64,000 bases of DNA, taken from Paraspadella gotoi. Taxonomy: Eukaryota > Chaetognatha. The stretch lies in NCBI GenBank assembly GCA_051294375.1, contig CM119265.1, positions 8,316,772 through 8,380,771 of the forward strand. The letters are read 5' to 3'. Positions within the stretch are counted from its first letter, which is position 1; every line of letters begins with the position of its first letter. A program made the translations under genes and the position numbers. Below the pieces are notes generated by a model. The model worked only from the letters and a program-made list of their open reading frames with translations, searched no databases and was not told where the DNA came from. Positions 22,622-34,800 of this stretch are shown here, piece by piece.

Positions 22622-25600
22622 TCACGTTCTGGAGTCCATCCCATCGGCGGGAGATCTTTTATCTAATCTATCCCGTTGCTTAGGGACCATTACACGCTCC
22701 TTATCACTTACTGTGACTTCGTGCAAGATGTTGCGAAACCTGTATTAATAACGTGATTTTCATTTGTGATGTTCGAACGTTCTTCATAACTTTCCTCTTA
22801 TATTATACCTGTATTTTATATAAAGTGACTTTTCTTCTCCGATGCAAGGATCATAAAATCCGGGCAAGGAACTTTTGCTGCCTTCCGTGAGGATTTGCAG
22901 CTTCGAATCTTTAACCTTTACAAATGAGCAAAACAGTTAGAGATACGTATATTTGAAAAAAAAAGTATAATGATCTCGACAGATGTTACCATCAAAGAAA
23001 ATTAATGAAAAAATCTTAAAAGCACAAAGATCCATCTGTAAAGATCTTACTTGATAAAATTTTTGGTAAAATATATCGAAACTAGTTTTATGCATAAAAG
23101 GCATGAAAAACTTTTATACTCCAACAAAAACATTTATTTGATACAGGAAAACTAATTTTTATAAATAACAAACATTGCTTAATATATATAAAATAAAATT
23201 AGTTTAGAAGTATAAAAACAAAACGAATATCCAATGACAGAAGGATAAACAGACACAAAATTCGAGAAATAAATCGAGAGAGGAAAAAAAAGAGAAAAAC
23301 CAGTTTTGCAATGTAAAATAATAACAAACGCGACTGCGAATTCCATGCTGATTTAAAAATTTTTTTTAATAAAAAACAAAGAGAATAAAGAAATAGAGAG
23401 ATATAGAGAGAGAGATAGGGAGACATGTAACTTTCAGTTTGGCCCCTGCAAAGATCCACTCATCACACATAAATCATAATTTATAGTAGTTTTTTATATA
23501 AAAATAGATGATTGTTTTGTAAATCAAACAAACAAATATGAAACATTATAGCAACAGCCGGGTTGCCTATGATGTTCATTGGGATGGGGCATCTCACTGT
23601 TGGCTTTGGGGTCTTGCGACCCTCAGTGACGCCTCCTGTCACTGGAGCGGTTACACTAGGACGGTCTCGCTTTGCCAACGCAGAGGGAAATCGTGAGGGC
23701 TGTTGATGGAACAACGCTTGGGATGGTGTGTTCCCCCTCTGAGCCAAAGGGATTGGCTGAACGATGGTGGATGATAGGCGGTGTGTATATACCGCCACAA
23801 CATGTTATTTTAAAAGAACTTAATGATGAGAAACCATATCTTAATTTTTAGCTTCCTACAATCAAACTTTGATAATATTCAATTGTAAAAAAGCGTGACA
23901 ACGACGACCACCACGTCGTCACTAAATCACTAAATCTCGCCCAAAACAGGTCGAGGCCTGTCTGACGAGATAAAAAACAAAAAATTAAATATAGTCAGAC
24001 CTGATACTGAACAGGAACTGTCACATCTATGCATTTGCCGTCTTCGAATTCGTCGGAAACGAATTTTCCGTAAATTGCTCGTAAAATAATGACGCCTGAG
24101 AACGAGCAAAATTTAGATTTTTTTTTTTTTGGTAAGTAGAAGAGAAAAACGAAGTGTAGAAAGCCAAGCGTCACGCCCACCTCGTTTCGACTCCTCCTCC
24201 CTGACGACCTTTGCCACCGTCTCGGTCATGAGCTCCACCGCCATTTGCGCCTCCTTCCGAATTCGCGTCATTCGCTCGCTCTGGTTCTCCTGCTTCTTTT
24301 TCAGCTCCTTGTCCTTTTGTCTCTTGAGGTAGGGATTCACTATGAGGACTCGCACAATGTTGTAGGCGGCGATGGGGACGATGGTTCCGTAAAAAATGGC
24401 GGAAGGACTTACGAAATCCGCTAGAATTACCTGGCGGGTAAGTTCGTCTTTTCAGACGCATGCGACGAAAACGTCGTGGTGGTCAACGAAGCTTGAAAAG
24501 ATCACCCACCTGAAATATGTAATTTTGATTGGCTCTGGCCAAACGGATCTTCAACGACACCCCTTGCGGGAAGGCGACGTTGACGGCAAAGTCGATGGCA
24601 GAGTTGGCGGAGATCTGCTTTTCGGCGCCGCAAGCGACGACTCCGCCCATAGTGCCGTACTTGAGAAGTGTCTTCAGCTTTAGTCCATGGTCGGGGATTT
24701 TGTGAACGGCGTTGAGGGACAAGAAAGAGGTGGGAACGCCGAGCTGCGCCGAGGCCGTCAAGTGGTTACGGTCTGTCTCGTAGACTATCTGCGCGGACAT
24801 GGAACTCTGAAAAAAGCGAAAAATAAGCTGAAAACTTCTGTAAATCGTGAGGAATAATATAATTTATGCAAATATTCCCCCCGCTTTCAAACCTGGGTGC
24901 CTGCTCGCCACGATATCGTTCCGTGGACGTTCTTATCTAGCTGCCGCATTAACGAGACGTTTAAGCCCGCTCTAACTCCGACGGGAGTCATCTGAAAGTT
25001 AATTGATAGAAATGTTTAAAGATATGTTTAGTTTTGGCCAACTCAACTCAGTAAATTCCACGAAAGAGACCAACTTGCAAAGTCCCCGACATTTGAAGGT
25101 GCATCCGTTGACCTAGATTGTGAAAATATCGGACGGTGCCGACGCCGCCGTCGCCCGCGGACATTTCCATCTCTGCCCACGACTTTTCGTCCAATATTCG
25201 ACGGACGTTAACACCCACGCTGCCACCGCCCGTGCCGTTCTGCGTCGTCAGGCTGCCCATCAGAGTCGCCGTGTCCGACGTCGTTAAAGGACAATCCACA
25301 GACTGAGAAATGCTGGAAAAATAAAAAAAGGAAAGAATGCCGATGACGGCTTTGCCTGGATTCAGGTTCGGTAAAGGCTAATCTCTTTCATACCTCAACG
25401 AGGAAAGCTCGATATTGGGAAAGGAATAGTCGGAGTGATCGTAGTGGTAGTGACTGTCGTAAGGGCTGAAGAGTTCAGTGGCGTCAATTCCTACGCTCAT
25501 CGACCCTTTCGGATTCGTCCTTTGATTCAAGCGTCTTTCCTCACGTTCCTGCGGCAATATTTATAGATTTATATTATGGATTATGTATAGTTAAAATCTG

Positions 25601-26108
25601 TTAATTTTTTACTAATTCAAAGCATCCGTTATACTTGAGCCAGCCTCTCGTACTCCTCCCGAATTTCTTGTGGGGTTTTTGTTCGTTGAACGATTTCCCA
25701 CCCGTCGGTCTCGAGGCCTTTGACGCCCATGGTGTCGTAGATGGCGCGGCGGTGGGCGTCGCAGAGAACCTCGTGCGCTTTTTTCGCTTTGTCGAAAAGC
25801 ATCTCGGCCTGAAGAAATTAATTCGGGAAAGCGAATATTATATTATATTTCGTTATGATTGGTCATTATCGATTCACTTTTTTCTTTTGTTTCGCGTCCG
25901 TATGTCTATCCGGGTGATAGAGTCGACTAAGCTGACGGAAGGCTGCGTTAATTTCTTCTTTCGTCGCATCCTGATCAAAAGGAACAGATTTCTTTAGTCC
26001 AGTAATTAGCTAATTTTCACTAAACTTTACCTTCCGAACGTTGAGAATAGAGTAGTAATTTTCCTCTATCGTTTCCTCCTCGTGGTCCGATGATTCGCCC
26101 TCTGACAT
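22622..26108 (-). CDS. DNAJC11: DnaJ homologue DNAJC11 (mitochondrial MICOS-associated)
   Basis: Exons 26108-26031, 25970-25878, 25808-25635, 25548-25394, 25312-25075, 24991-24893, 24806-24510, 24430-24181, 24095-24001, 22915-22809 and 22739-22622 sum to 1704 bases, 567 aa (human 559). The J domain is N-terminal with the catalytic HPD in [12 protein letters not shown], followed by [20 protein letters not shown]. The middle is a beta-rich barrel-like region ([38 protein letters not shown]). The C-terminal DUF3395 region carries [25 protein letters not shown]11 sits at the mitochondrial outer membrane with SAM/MICOS and supports cristae. The last two small exons lie beyond a 1.1 kb intron (22916-24000) that holds a GC-rich island. 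The tail after VPKQRDRLD is slightly longer than in vertebrates. Confidence 0.95.
22916..24000. other. Long DNAJC11 intron with a GC-rich island
   Basis: This 1085-base intron is AT-rich except for 23550-23800, which is GC-richer and open on the minus strand through 23481-23798 (105 codons, containing [12 protein letters not shown]). I do not recognise the product; it could be a degraded insert, an alternative exon or chance. A GA-rich stretch lies at 23390-23425. Confidence 0.4.
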
Positions 26109-26551
26109 TTTCGTCGCGCCAGATCTTTTGTTTTATTAAATTTTAGAGGGCTAAGTTTTTATACCACCGCGTTTTATTAATACAAAGCGTTAACAACGGC
26201 ATCGCGAAAATCCGTTTCTGGGGATGCCCATCAAAACAAATAAACAAAAAAGCTGTAAACAAATAAAATAACATGCGGTAGAAGATAGTAACAAATAACG
26301 CGAGCGAGTTACAACCGTAATGTGAGACTAACTTTCCTTACAGTAAAATACGTGAAATTACGTTAAATATTGCAATTCATTTTGGGTCTTAAACCATTCT
26401 TCTTACTGATTAATAAAAATGTACGAGATAAGCAGATCCAACTAGTCACTTAGTGACGTTTCATAGAAAAACTAAAGAGTAAAGAAAGATAAAATGTAAC
26501 ACTTATCACAGAGGTCGCCAATGGCGGAATGAATGCGTAAATAATAAAAAT
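26109..26551. other. Spacer between ZW10 and DNAJC11
   Basis: A 443-base gap with no visible gene, likely the ZW10 3' UTR and the DNAJC11 promoter. Confidence 0.5.
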
Positions 26552-29500
26552 TCAGTGAGAATCGGCTTGAATGTTTCTCAAAACCCTCGCGCGCTTCTCG
26601 TTATTTTCAAAGAGGGCGCGAATAACGTTCTTGACTTCGAAGGCGGAGAAAACCGCGGCTAGCTGACCTTTCCCATCCGCCCACCGCTCGTTTATTTCCA
26701 CGAGGCTGGCGTTGAGGACGATTCGGAGTTCCGTGAAGCGTTGCCACTTGGGCAAAAGTTTGAAAAGATTGTCAACGGGTGAATTATCGTCATCGGGCGG
26801 GGGCGAGGCTTTGAGCAGCCGGGGGAGCCGAGTCTCCAGGGTTCCCAAAAGTTGGTAAAGCTGAAAGGCGAAGTCGGCGCCGACGTCCTCCAGCAGGAGG
26901 ATGGAAGACGTGATGTCATTGACGACGAAGTTGACAAGTACTGACATGGCCTGTAGGGTGGAGTGATGAAAAGATTAAGCGAGTTAACAATTTTTTTTGC
27001 TGCCTCCGTAGATGCAATTAAAGAAAAATATGCCTTTTAAATTTTTTTTTTTTTTGCATAACAGTATAGCAAATTGTATTTTCTTTGTAATAATATCCTT
27101 ATAAATTTGTTTTTAAATTTTAATAACAGATTCGGATTCGTCAGAAAAAAATAAAAAACTTTTATAAGATATGTTATATGATTTTTTTAATGTTAAAGCT
27201 GCGAAAAACGACAAATGGTTTATCATATAATAATTTTTACTACAGAAAGTTAAAAAGTTGAGAATTTTGACCTTTTTTCAAATTTTGACACTGAAGACAA
27301 ATAAATTCATAGTAACATGTTCTAGAAGAAGAAAATAGTAATAATAATAAGGAGAGAATGAAGAATTGTGATGTTATAATAGAAGTAGAAAAGAAGTTAG
27401 ACTAGCTCTCTCCTGATCTACTTTTATCAATGCCCGGACCAACTTGACCTTACCGGTCCTGTTGCTATGTTCGGTCAGTCTAGTCTAGTCTAGTCTAGTC
27501 AGAGAGGAAGGTTTAGAGAGAGAGAGAGACCGATCGTAAGTCCCCTCAATGTTCTATATTTTTGGTCTAACTTTTTATGAGAAATCTAAATCATAATAAA
27601 AATTTGAAAAAAATTATTTTAAAAATTTCTTATTTTATAAGGATAATACTATAAATATATTGTATTTGGCTTTTCTGTTCCCGAAATAATATTAAAAAGG
27701 CGATCTATAATTTGGAACGCCGCCGACGACGACGACGCCACTTATGTGCAAAACCACAGCAATATCGTCGCAATCGCTTTGTATTCAATAATAATACTAT
27801 CTCGCATAAAATTATTATTGTTAATTGACTCAAAACAAATTTTTGTTCTCAAGTGCTCCACTCTAATGGCCTCTCGGTTTAGGTATTGAATTGCCCGATG
27901 TTGAAATCATAAATTTAAATTTTAAACGACAACCTTGATGTAAATAGAGTTGGGCATGACGCCTCTCCAGGTCTTCGCCAACTGGTTTAAGAGAAACAAG
28001 ATCTGACGGAGGCTTTTTTCCACGTCTTGGATGGTGGGATTGATTGGGTCGTAGACGAAACCTTTGGCACCTGATGAGAAACAGGAAAACTGAACATTTG
28101 AACACCGAAACGGGCGATGAGTTTGACCTCACCTTTCAGCGTTTCCATCAATTGCGTGCGCAAACTGTTCATCATCGACAAGAAATGAGTCCCGGCCATT
28201 TTTCTTAACGGATGAACCAAATCTATTAAAGACGCCGCCGCAGATGCGCCCTTTGTCGTCTGCTCGGAAAAAAGGTAGATATAACGTCGCACAAAAAGGC
28301 TTCCCCTTGGGCCAACATAAGGGGCTGCCTCCTGGAGCAGTTTACCTTTTAGGGAACAATTTTTTATTCATTTAATGGTATTTTTAATAAAATATATTAA
28401 GAAGCTACCCCAAAGGGCTACCCCTGGGTAAATTCAGAGTTGGAACCATATATCCGGATTAAATTTAAAAAACCATTACTCTAAAATGGTCAGTAGTTTT
28501 AAAAATGTAATTGAAAATTCTTCACGCTTTTTACTTTCAGTTGAGGCATTGATTGTTTTAAAATATATATTAATATTATTCTCATTTGGATGTAGCAAAG
28601 GCAACTACCATTTTCTCCGCGCGCTTTTGAAGAAAAATATTTGAATACTTTTTCTTTAATTCTATTCTCAAATATACTACCTGTTAGAATTATAAAAAAA
28701 ATATTTATAATATAAAAATACTTTTGGCAGGGTATATAATGCATGTTTATTAAAAAGTTTATAAGTAAAAAGGTATAGTTAGGGTAAATTATTGTTACAA
28801 TCAATTTTTTTAATAAACTTACACATTTATTCTTAAAAATTATTAATTATGTTAAAGGAATAATTTTATCAATTTATAATTCTGAAAGCATAATAAACAA
28901 ATTAGGTTAATAATAAGATAACGATTTAAGCCTATTCTTTAAAATCTTTTTCAAAATTTAGTAATTTTACTTTACAGAAATTGAAATAAGTTTAATTTGG
29001 ATGGCTTTATTAAGGTGTAAGTATATGAAATTTAAGATATGGCTCCCAGCAAATGTAATATATTGGATGTGCTTAAAAATATGCAAATCAAAGCACTATA
29101 AAATAAAACTTTACCTTCAAAGGCGCAGGGTGTCGACCCCGAAATATAATTCCAAAAGTGGTGATATGATGAGCTAGAAACCTGAGAAAAGATTCAAAGA
29201 GATAATTGGAAGTAATTGTAAGAAAAATGAGCCACTCTTCCTACATGGTATTGTTATGGTGGATTGCGGCGGCCAGGGGCAGTTCCTCCAGCAACTTTGC
29301 GTGGTAAGTCGGAACCACGTCAAGGAAAAGCTCAAACATTTTGCGTACGGAGAAAACCAATTGTACTCCGGTTGAATCGCTTGGAGACGTGCATCCAGCT
29401 GTGGATTGTGAAGAGTCAAGTCGAAAAAAACTTTCAGGAAAGTCTTCGCGTTTATGTACTTACCGTGGTAAGTCTGTAAAGCGAGATCCATCAGTTCGTA

Positions 29501-31494
29501 AATGCATTTACTGACGGAACACCTCGGCATGTTAAAGGGCGACGATAAGACGGGTCTGAGGTTATTGGAATCCAAAGCCTCTAAAACGCCGGACTCGGTC
29601 TCCGACAGAGTCGTGGAAGCTTGTGAACGGAAAACTAGGTGAGTCATACTTAAATTTGAAAACGACGGATATGTGGCCTTACCCGTCACGTCCAGTTTCA
29701 TTCCTTCCAGAAATGTGGGAGAATCTTTTCCTTCGACAACGATCGTGTCTAAAATGTTTGTCGTCATCAAAGCCCGAGCTTTCGTTAAAGCATCCTGTCA
29801 AGAAAAATATTGTTTTTCATCGTTCTACATAACTCGCCAAAATAACACCAAGCATTTTAGATGACAACCTGACATTGTTTGGCGGCGCAGAGTTTCGGAA
29901 GATTCGATACGTACGACTCGACACGAGCGTGATCTTGCTCCTCCACCAGTGACATCTGCAACAACGCTTCAGAAAATGTCGCAACGTGGGCCGAGTAAGC
30001 TTCAGGTGTGAGGGAAAACTTTTCCTGAGAATATATTTATATGCTTATGATAGTATAAAAAAGAACCTCGATAATAAGAATTAGATAAAGAAAATCATTA
30101 TTGGCTAAGGAACTAACCTCGCGAACCATCTGCGCATCCGTCTGAGGGAGAGTTTTATCTAGCGCTCCCAAAACGATGTCAAGAAGGGATGACGTGAGGT
30201 GTTTACGAACAAGAGAGGCCACCGTTGCTCCCCCACACCGCGGCTCAGTGGGCTTCAAACACAATAAAGAGATATCGAGCGCGCGTAAAAAAGTGACGAC
30301 GCTTTCCAGGCGATCGAAGACAGAGACGGGTGCGCAATCGTGACGAAGATTTACAGTCAGAAGGGCTGTCGATAAATCCAATGATTAAAGCATTATAACA
30401 TATATACCTGGATTAGAGATAAAATAAGCAAAATATGCCGCTGCCTTACCTTCATCCGAGTCGACAATCAAGTGGGCGTTAGTATCGGCTTTAAACAGAG
30501 GTTTGAGCAGCGCGCCAACCAGCTTATCACTGGTGCGCTTTAATTCGTGTCCCAACTCATTATAAGTAGACAGGGCGTCCATGACGTCGATCATTCGGCT
30601 TTGTGATTCCCCATCGTGAAAAATCTACGAGATAAATTTAGCTAAAATTAAATTTTGATTCTCGTTCAAGGATTATTAAAGAAATATAAGGGGGTATGTT
30701 GCCTGAGATAAGATAGGCATATAACTAGGTACCAAAAGGTTCAGTGTTCATTAATATCACCTTGAGTTCCGTTTCATTGGAAGTCTGACGGAACTGAACC
30801 GAACTGCGCCACTGAATTTGAGCCTCGTAGATGATTAGTTCGCGTAAAACAGTCAATTCTGTTTTGACGACGTTGAGCGCTTTGAGCTCTTCCGCGTCTC
30901 CCGCCGACTGCTAAAGAGGAGGTAGTGACGATCAGTGATAAAGTCCTTTTTTTCCAATCATAACGCGAAAGTGGCACCTGCATTATCTTTTCGGTCTGCG
31001 CAAGCGTTTCGGCGGCGGAGCGAAAGTTTCGAGCCTTCAAATAACTTCGCGTCTGTTTGAGATTATCGTTCAGACGCGCTAATGAGTTGAGGAGAGAAAG
31101 TATTTCTTTGGTAATATCTAAGTGCGACTTAAGCGTCGAATACTCTTGGGTGGACAAGTGCAACTGAGCAGTCGCGTTTTCCACTTTTTCCTTGAGGTCT
31201 TTCATCTCGTTCATGCGATCTTCCATCTGAGGAAAGAATAACGGATTGAAATTAGGCGGAAATCCCATTAAACCCCCCGCTTTCCTCTTTTTTCTTGACC
31301 TGAACCAATAGATCCAGCGAAGGTTCGTGCAAAGTGTCGTATTCGACATATTCTTTCTTCAAGTCGCAATAAAGTCCTCGCTTGAGCTCCTCCGACTTAA
31401 CCGACAATTTATCGCTGCATTCGTTTAGTTCTTTCAACTGATTCATTCCTCCCCGACGGGCGGAAGTCAAAATCTCGGAAACGAGCGAACTCAT
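26552..31494 (-). CDS. ZW10: Kinetochore/ER-tethering protein ZW10
   Basis: Thirteen exons: 31494-31300, 31226-30978, 30910-30761, 30624-30450, 30365-30118, 30024-29869, 29794-29683, 29619-29464, 29398-29245, 29181-29115, 28259-28133, 28070-27934 and 26950-26552. They sum to 2325 bases, 774 aa (human 779). Family landmarks: CAVQLFYSVR-like VQLVFSVRKMFELFLDVVPT, LAAAIHHNNTMFLAHH, and the C-terminal EINERWADGKGQLAAVFS followed by VIRALFENNEKRA. The N-terminal third is coiled-coil. ZW10 is in the RZZ complex that recruits dynein and Mad1 to kinetochores and in the NRZ (Dsl1) tether at the ER. Two introns (26951-27933, 28260-29114) are long and repeat-bearing; the rest are short. Confidence 0.95.
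26951..27933. other. Long ZW10 intron with short tandem repeats
   Basis: The intron is AT-rich with a (TAGTC)n tract at about 27477-27500, a GA run at 27516-27529 and a CGACGACGACG stretch near 27723-27736. The stretch 27420-27550 is GC-richer and may be a repeat fragment. Nothing codes. Confidence 0.5.
28260..29114. other. Long ZW10 intron
   Basis: An 855-base intron. Around 28295-28345 and 28400-28430 there are short GC-rich patches (CTTCCCCTTGGGCC; CTACCCCAAAGGGCT) that may be remnants of a repeat. The rest is AT-rich with no coding potential. Confidence 0.45.
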
Positions 31495-31833
31495 TGTTAA
31501 TTCTATGTTCTAAAGAAAAAAGTGAAAACGAGAAATAGATTTCATAAATCATGACTAAAGACAACACCACCGACCGTAAAACTAAAAGATTAAACCTACA
31601 AAAACAAATTTGACGAGAACCTGGGCGTTACTTCGAATCTCTACTAGTAATTCAAATATCTTTCCCGCCGCGGGAAAAAAGACAAGCCTCAAAATTTTGT
31701 CCAAATTCAGTCTTTTGCCCGAGGACGAATCGACAGTCGTTCCACTATTGTGAACTGCCGAGGGGAAAATAAATAGGCGTGAGAGCAGAGGGTGAAGTAC
31801 AAGTGAAATGCCTACGCGTCGGAGAGAAGGAGA
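31495..31833. other. Spacer between NOMO and ZW10
   Basis: A 339-base gap without a gene. It contains a GC-rich patch TCCCGCCGCGGGA (about 31660-31672) that may belong to the ZW10 promoter. Confidence 0.45.
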
Positions 31834-34800
31834 TCATTGATCTTTGAACGCCTTGCGCTTTCGTCGCGGCGGTTCGTCGGCGAAGGACGCCGAAGCAGCC
31901 GTCGCTCCCGCCGCAGATTGGCGGATGAAGATCGAGACCCAGGCCATTAGGGCCTGGCCATAGGAGAGGAGGGAAGCGTGATAGTAGGCGGCGAGGATTA
32001 GGAGAAGGATGACGGGAAACGTGAAGAGTCCGTTGCCTTGCATAGAAAGCTCCGCGTCGAGGGGTTTAAAAGTGGGGGAGAAGGTGAAGGAGAAGTGAGC
32101 GAAGGGGCGGTTGGCGACGAAGTGGAGTTTCATCGAGTCTGTATAAGCGGGTCGAAAGAAATAAACGTTAAAATAAAAAGAACGTAAGTGATAAATTCTT
32201 CAGTGGGACGGGATTGGTATTGACTTACCTGGATACTCATATCGGTGTCGTGGCAAATTGCTCTCGAGGACGATGACGTATTTCCGATCGTCGATGGGGA
32301 TTGAGGGAAAGAAGAAGAAGGGGACTTGCCCGAGAAGTACCGTGTGAACGGGGGAATCCTCGTTCTCTTCGTGACAAAGTTTCGCCTTCAGACTCGTCAC
32401 GAATTCCAGGGATGTTTGAACGTTACCGGAAACGTCCATATCTTTCATCTTAACAAAAAAATTATTTGTAAGAAATACTTGTGGCACAAATTTAACGACG
32501 GACGGACTCGATTCAATTTCTCAAACCTTTCTCAGCGCGATGAATGTGAAGTTGTAGAGATCTCTAGAGGGCATGGAGACCTTGATTTCTTCCGGGGTCG
32601 TCCGTTCAAGAAGCCCGTTTCCGGGACATATCGCGGCGGATTTCACGCGAATCTGGAGAGTTTAGGATCATTTTAATAGATTTCAATAAAGAATAAAAAC
32701 GGCTTTTTTTCTCACTAACATTGTAATGACACCCGGGGCTTAGGCCTCTGACACGGAAGACGCCCAAAGAATCTGTCTTGGCTTCCTCTTGAGACACGCG
32801 GCACCCTTCCACATTGTTAGATCCCAAAGCTTCGACCGCGATTGCGGATTCGCCTGAGCGAAGAGAAAACCAATGAAAATGATATTTGACAGTCAAATCT
32901 CTTCCATGAAGCTAAACAACTTACCTTCGCCGTTCAAGGATTTGACGACTCCGTAGATACTGAAAGCAACACGACGACCGACCATCTTTAGGTTAACAGT
33001 GGTTCCCTCGGCAACATCGATCATCTGTCAATGAATGAAGTAGTGTTCAGTTGGTTAAGAAAAGACGTCGACAAAACCACGGCGTAATTTCTCTACCTGA
33101 TTAGGCGGCTCGAACTCGTATTCCTTCTTCATGGGCCGGAGGAAATACTGTCCCGGACTTAAGCGTGTAAACACCAAAGCCCCTTGATCGTTGGTCATAT
33201 TGTTGCTGCGGTATCCCTGTCCTCCGGAAAGCGACAATAAAACCCCTGGTAATTCTTTGTCTTCCTCTTGACTGTCCAATACTTGAACCTGATGGATAAT
33301 CAATTTAAAAACTTTAATAAACCATAAACAGGGGAGTGAAAGATACGTTAGATTGTTCGTTTGAAAACACACCATGATTTCTCCTAATTTGAAAGCTTTG
33401 AAGTTGTATGGGTTGTCGGAGTCAGGAGTAAGGACAAAGTTTTCTTTCTTCGCTATCACGGAATACGTCGTGGAACCGTCCAGAGGACCCACGCTGATAA
33501 AAGTTAAGATACAGATCTGAGGTCTAAACATCATTTACAAATTTAAACGTTCTTTCCATCAACCTGTATCGCCCATTTTCGTCAGTCTCTACTGCAATTT
33601 TGTTTTCAGTTTTTTTGGTGTCAACATCAGCATTCTGCAACAGAAAATTAATTTGTTGAGCGACAATCAGAATAAAAATATTAAACTCATCTCGATGCAT
33701 TTTTTTAGAAATGGCACCTCATCGGTAGAGGCCTGATCGGGCCCGGGTTCAGTTGAACTAGGAATAATGACGACTTTGACTCCGGCAGACGGGGGCGTGA
33801 CCAGGCCTGAAATGAAAACGCCTTCGGTTCCCATGATGACGGCCGGCATCGCTTGGCAACCGTCGTCCGCTTTTATGGTCGTCGTCACCGACTCCGGTTT
33901 GAAAAGTAACTTTCCCGCCGTCGGCGTTATCTTAAACGAATCGCCATGACGTCCCCAGTGACGCAGTTTGTATACGTATCGGTCTCCCGAGCGTGATTCC
34001 AGGATCAAAGGTCCAAGAGTCACGGAAGAGTCGTCGTTGAGTGACGTCACAGTGGCGCTCAAATCCGGCGTCTGTGAAAGTGATGAAAAAAGAAAAGGAT
34101 ATTTCTAAATTCATAATCTTCAAAATCGCATTCTGTAGGGATAGGCCTACCTCGACGTCCGTGTGAATCTCGGCGTCGAGGGCGTGCGTGACGGCGGCGA
34201 TGTTGAGTGGCGCCGCAGCGGACGAGGCCGACGTATCGAATCGGTAAACGTTCTGCTCAAATCGATGACAATCGGACTTTGGCATCAGACTGTAAACGCC
34301 GGGGTCAGAGAGGCAGAAACGGTTCAAGCCTTTAACCAGGTGAAAGGAGCCCACTTTTTCCTCGGCAGCAGTCGGCGCGGGTAAAGGCTGGGTAGAGAAT
34401 AGAGTTTTTAACTAAAGATACAAAAACAAAGTTGTCAAAATTTAGAACTTAGTACCTTTACTTCCCCTTTCGTCTTTTTCGCCGTCTCCTTCTCCCGCTC
34501 CAGCTCGAAATCGAGACTGGTGTCGTGAGAGATGTCACAGGAGAGACGAAAGCCAGATTGAGTAAAGACGGCGAGCGACTTGGCGGCGTCGCCTGGCAAC
34601 GATGCAGAGACCAAGGTCCACTCCTCAGTCCAACAAAGACTGCCTTTAACGACAGATACGTTGTAATTACCGGGAAGGATGTCCGTCGCCTAAATATTGG
34701 TTAATGGTTATACGACGATATACGTAATTACGTCAGTATATATATTGTATATATATATATATTGTACATTTACCCTGAAAACGGCTTCTTCGTTTGTTAC

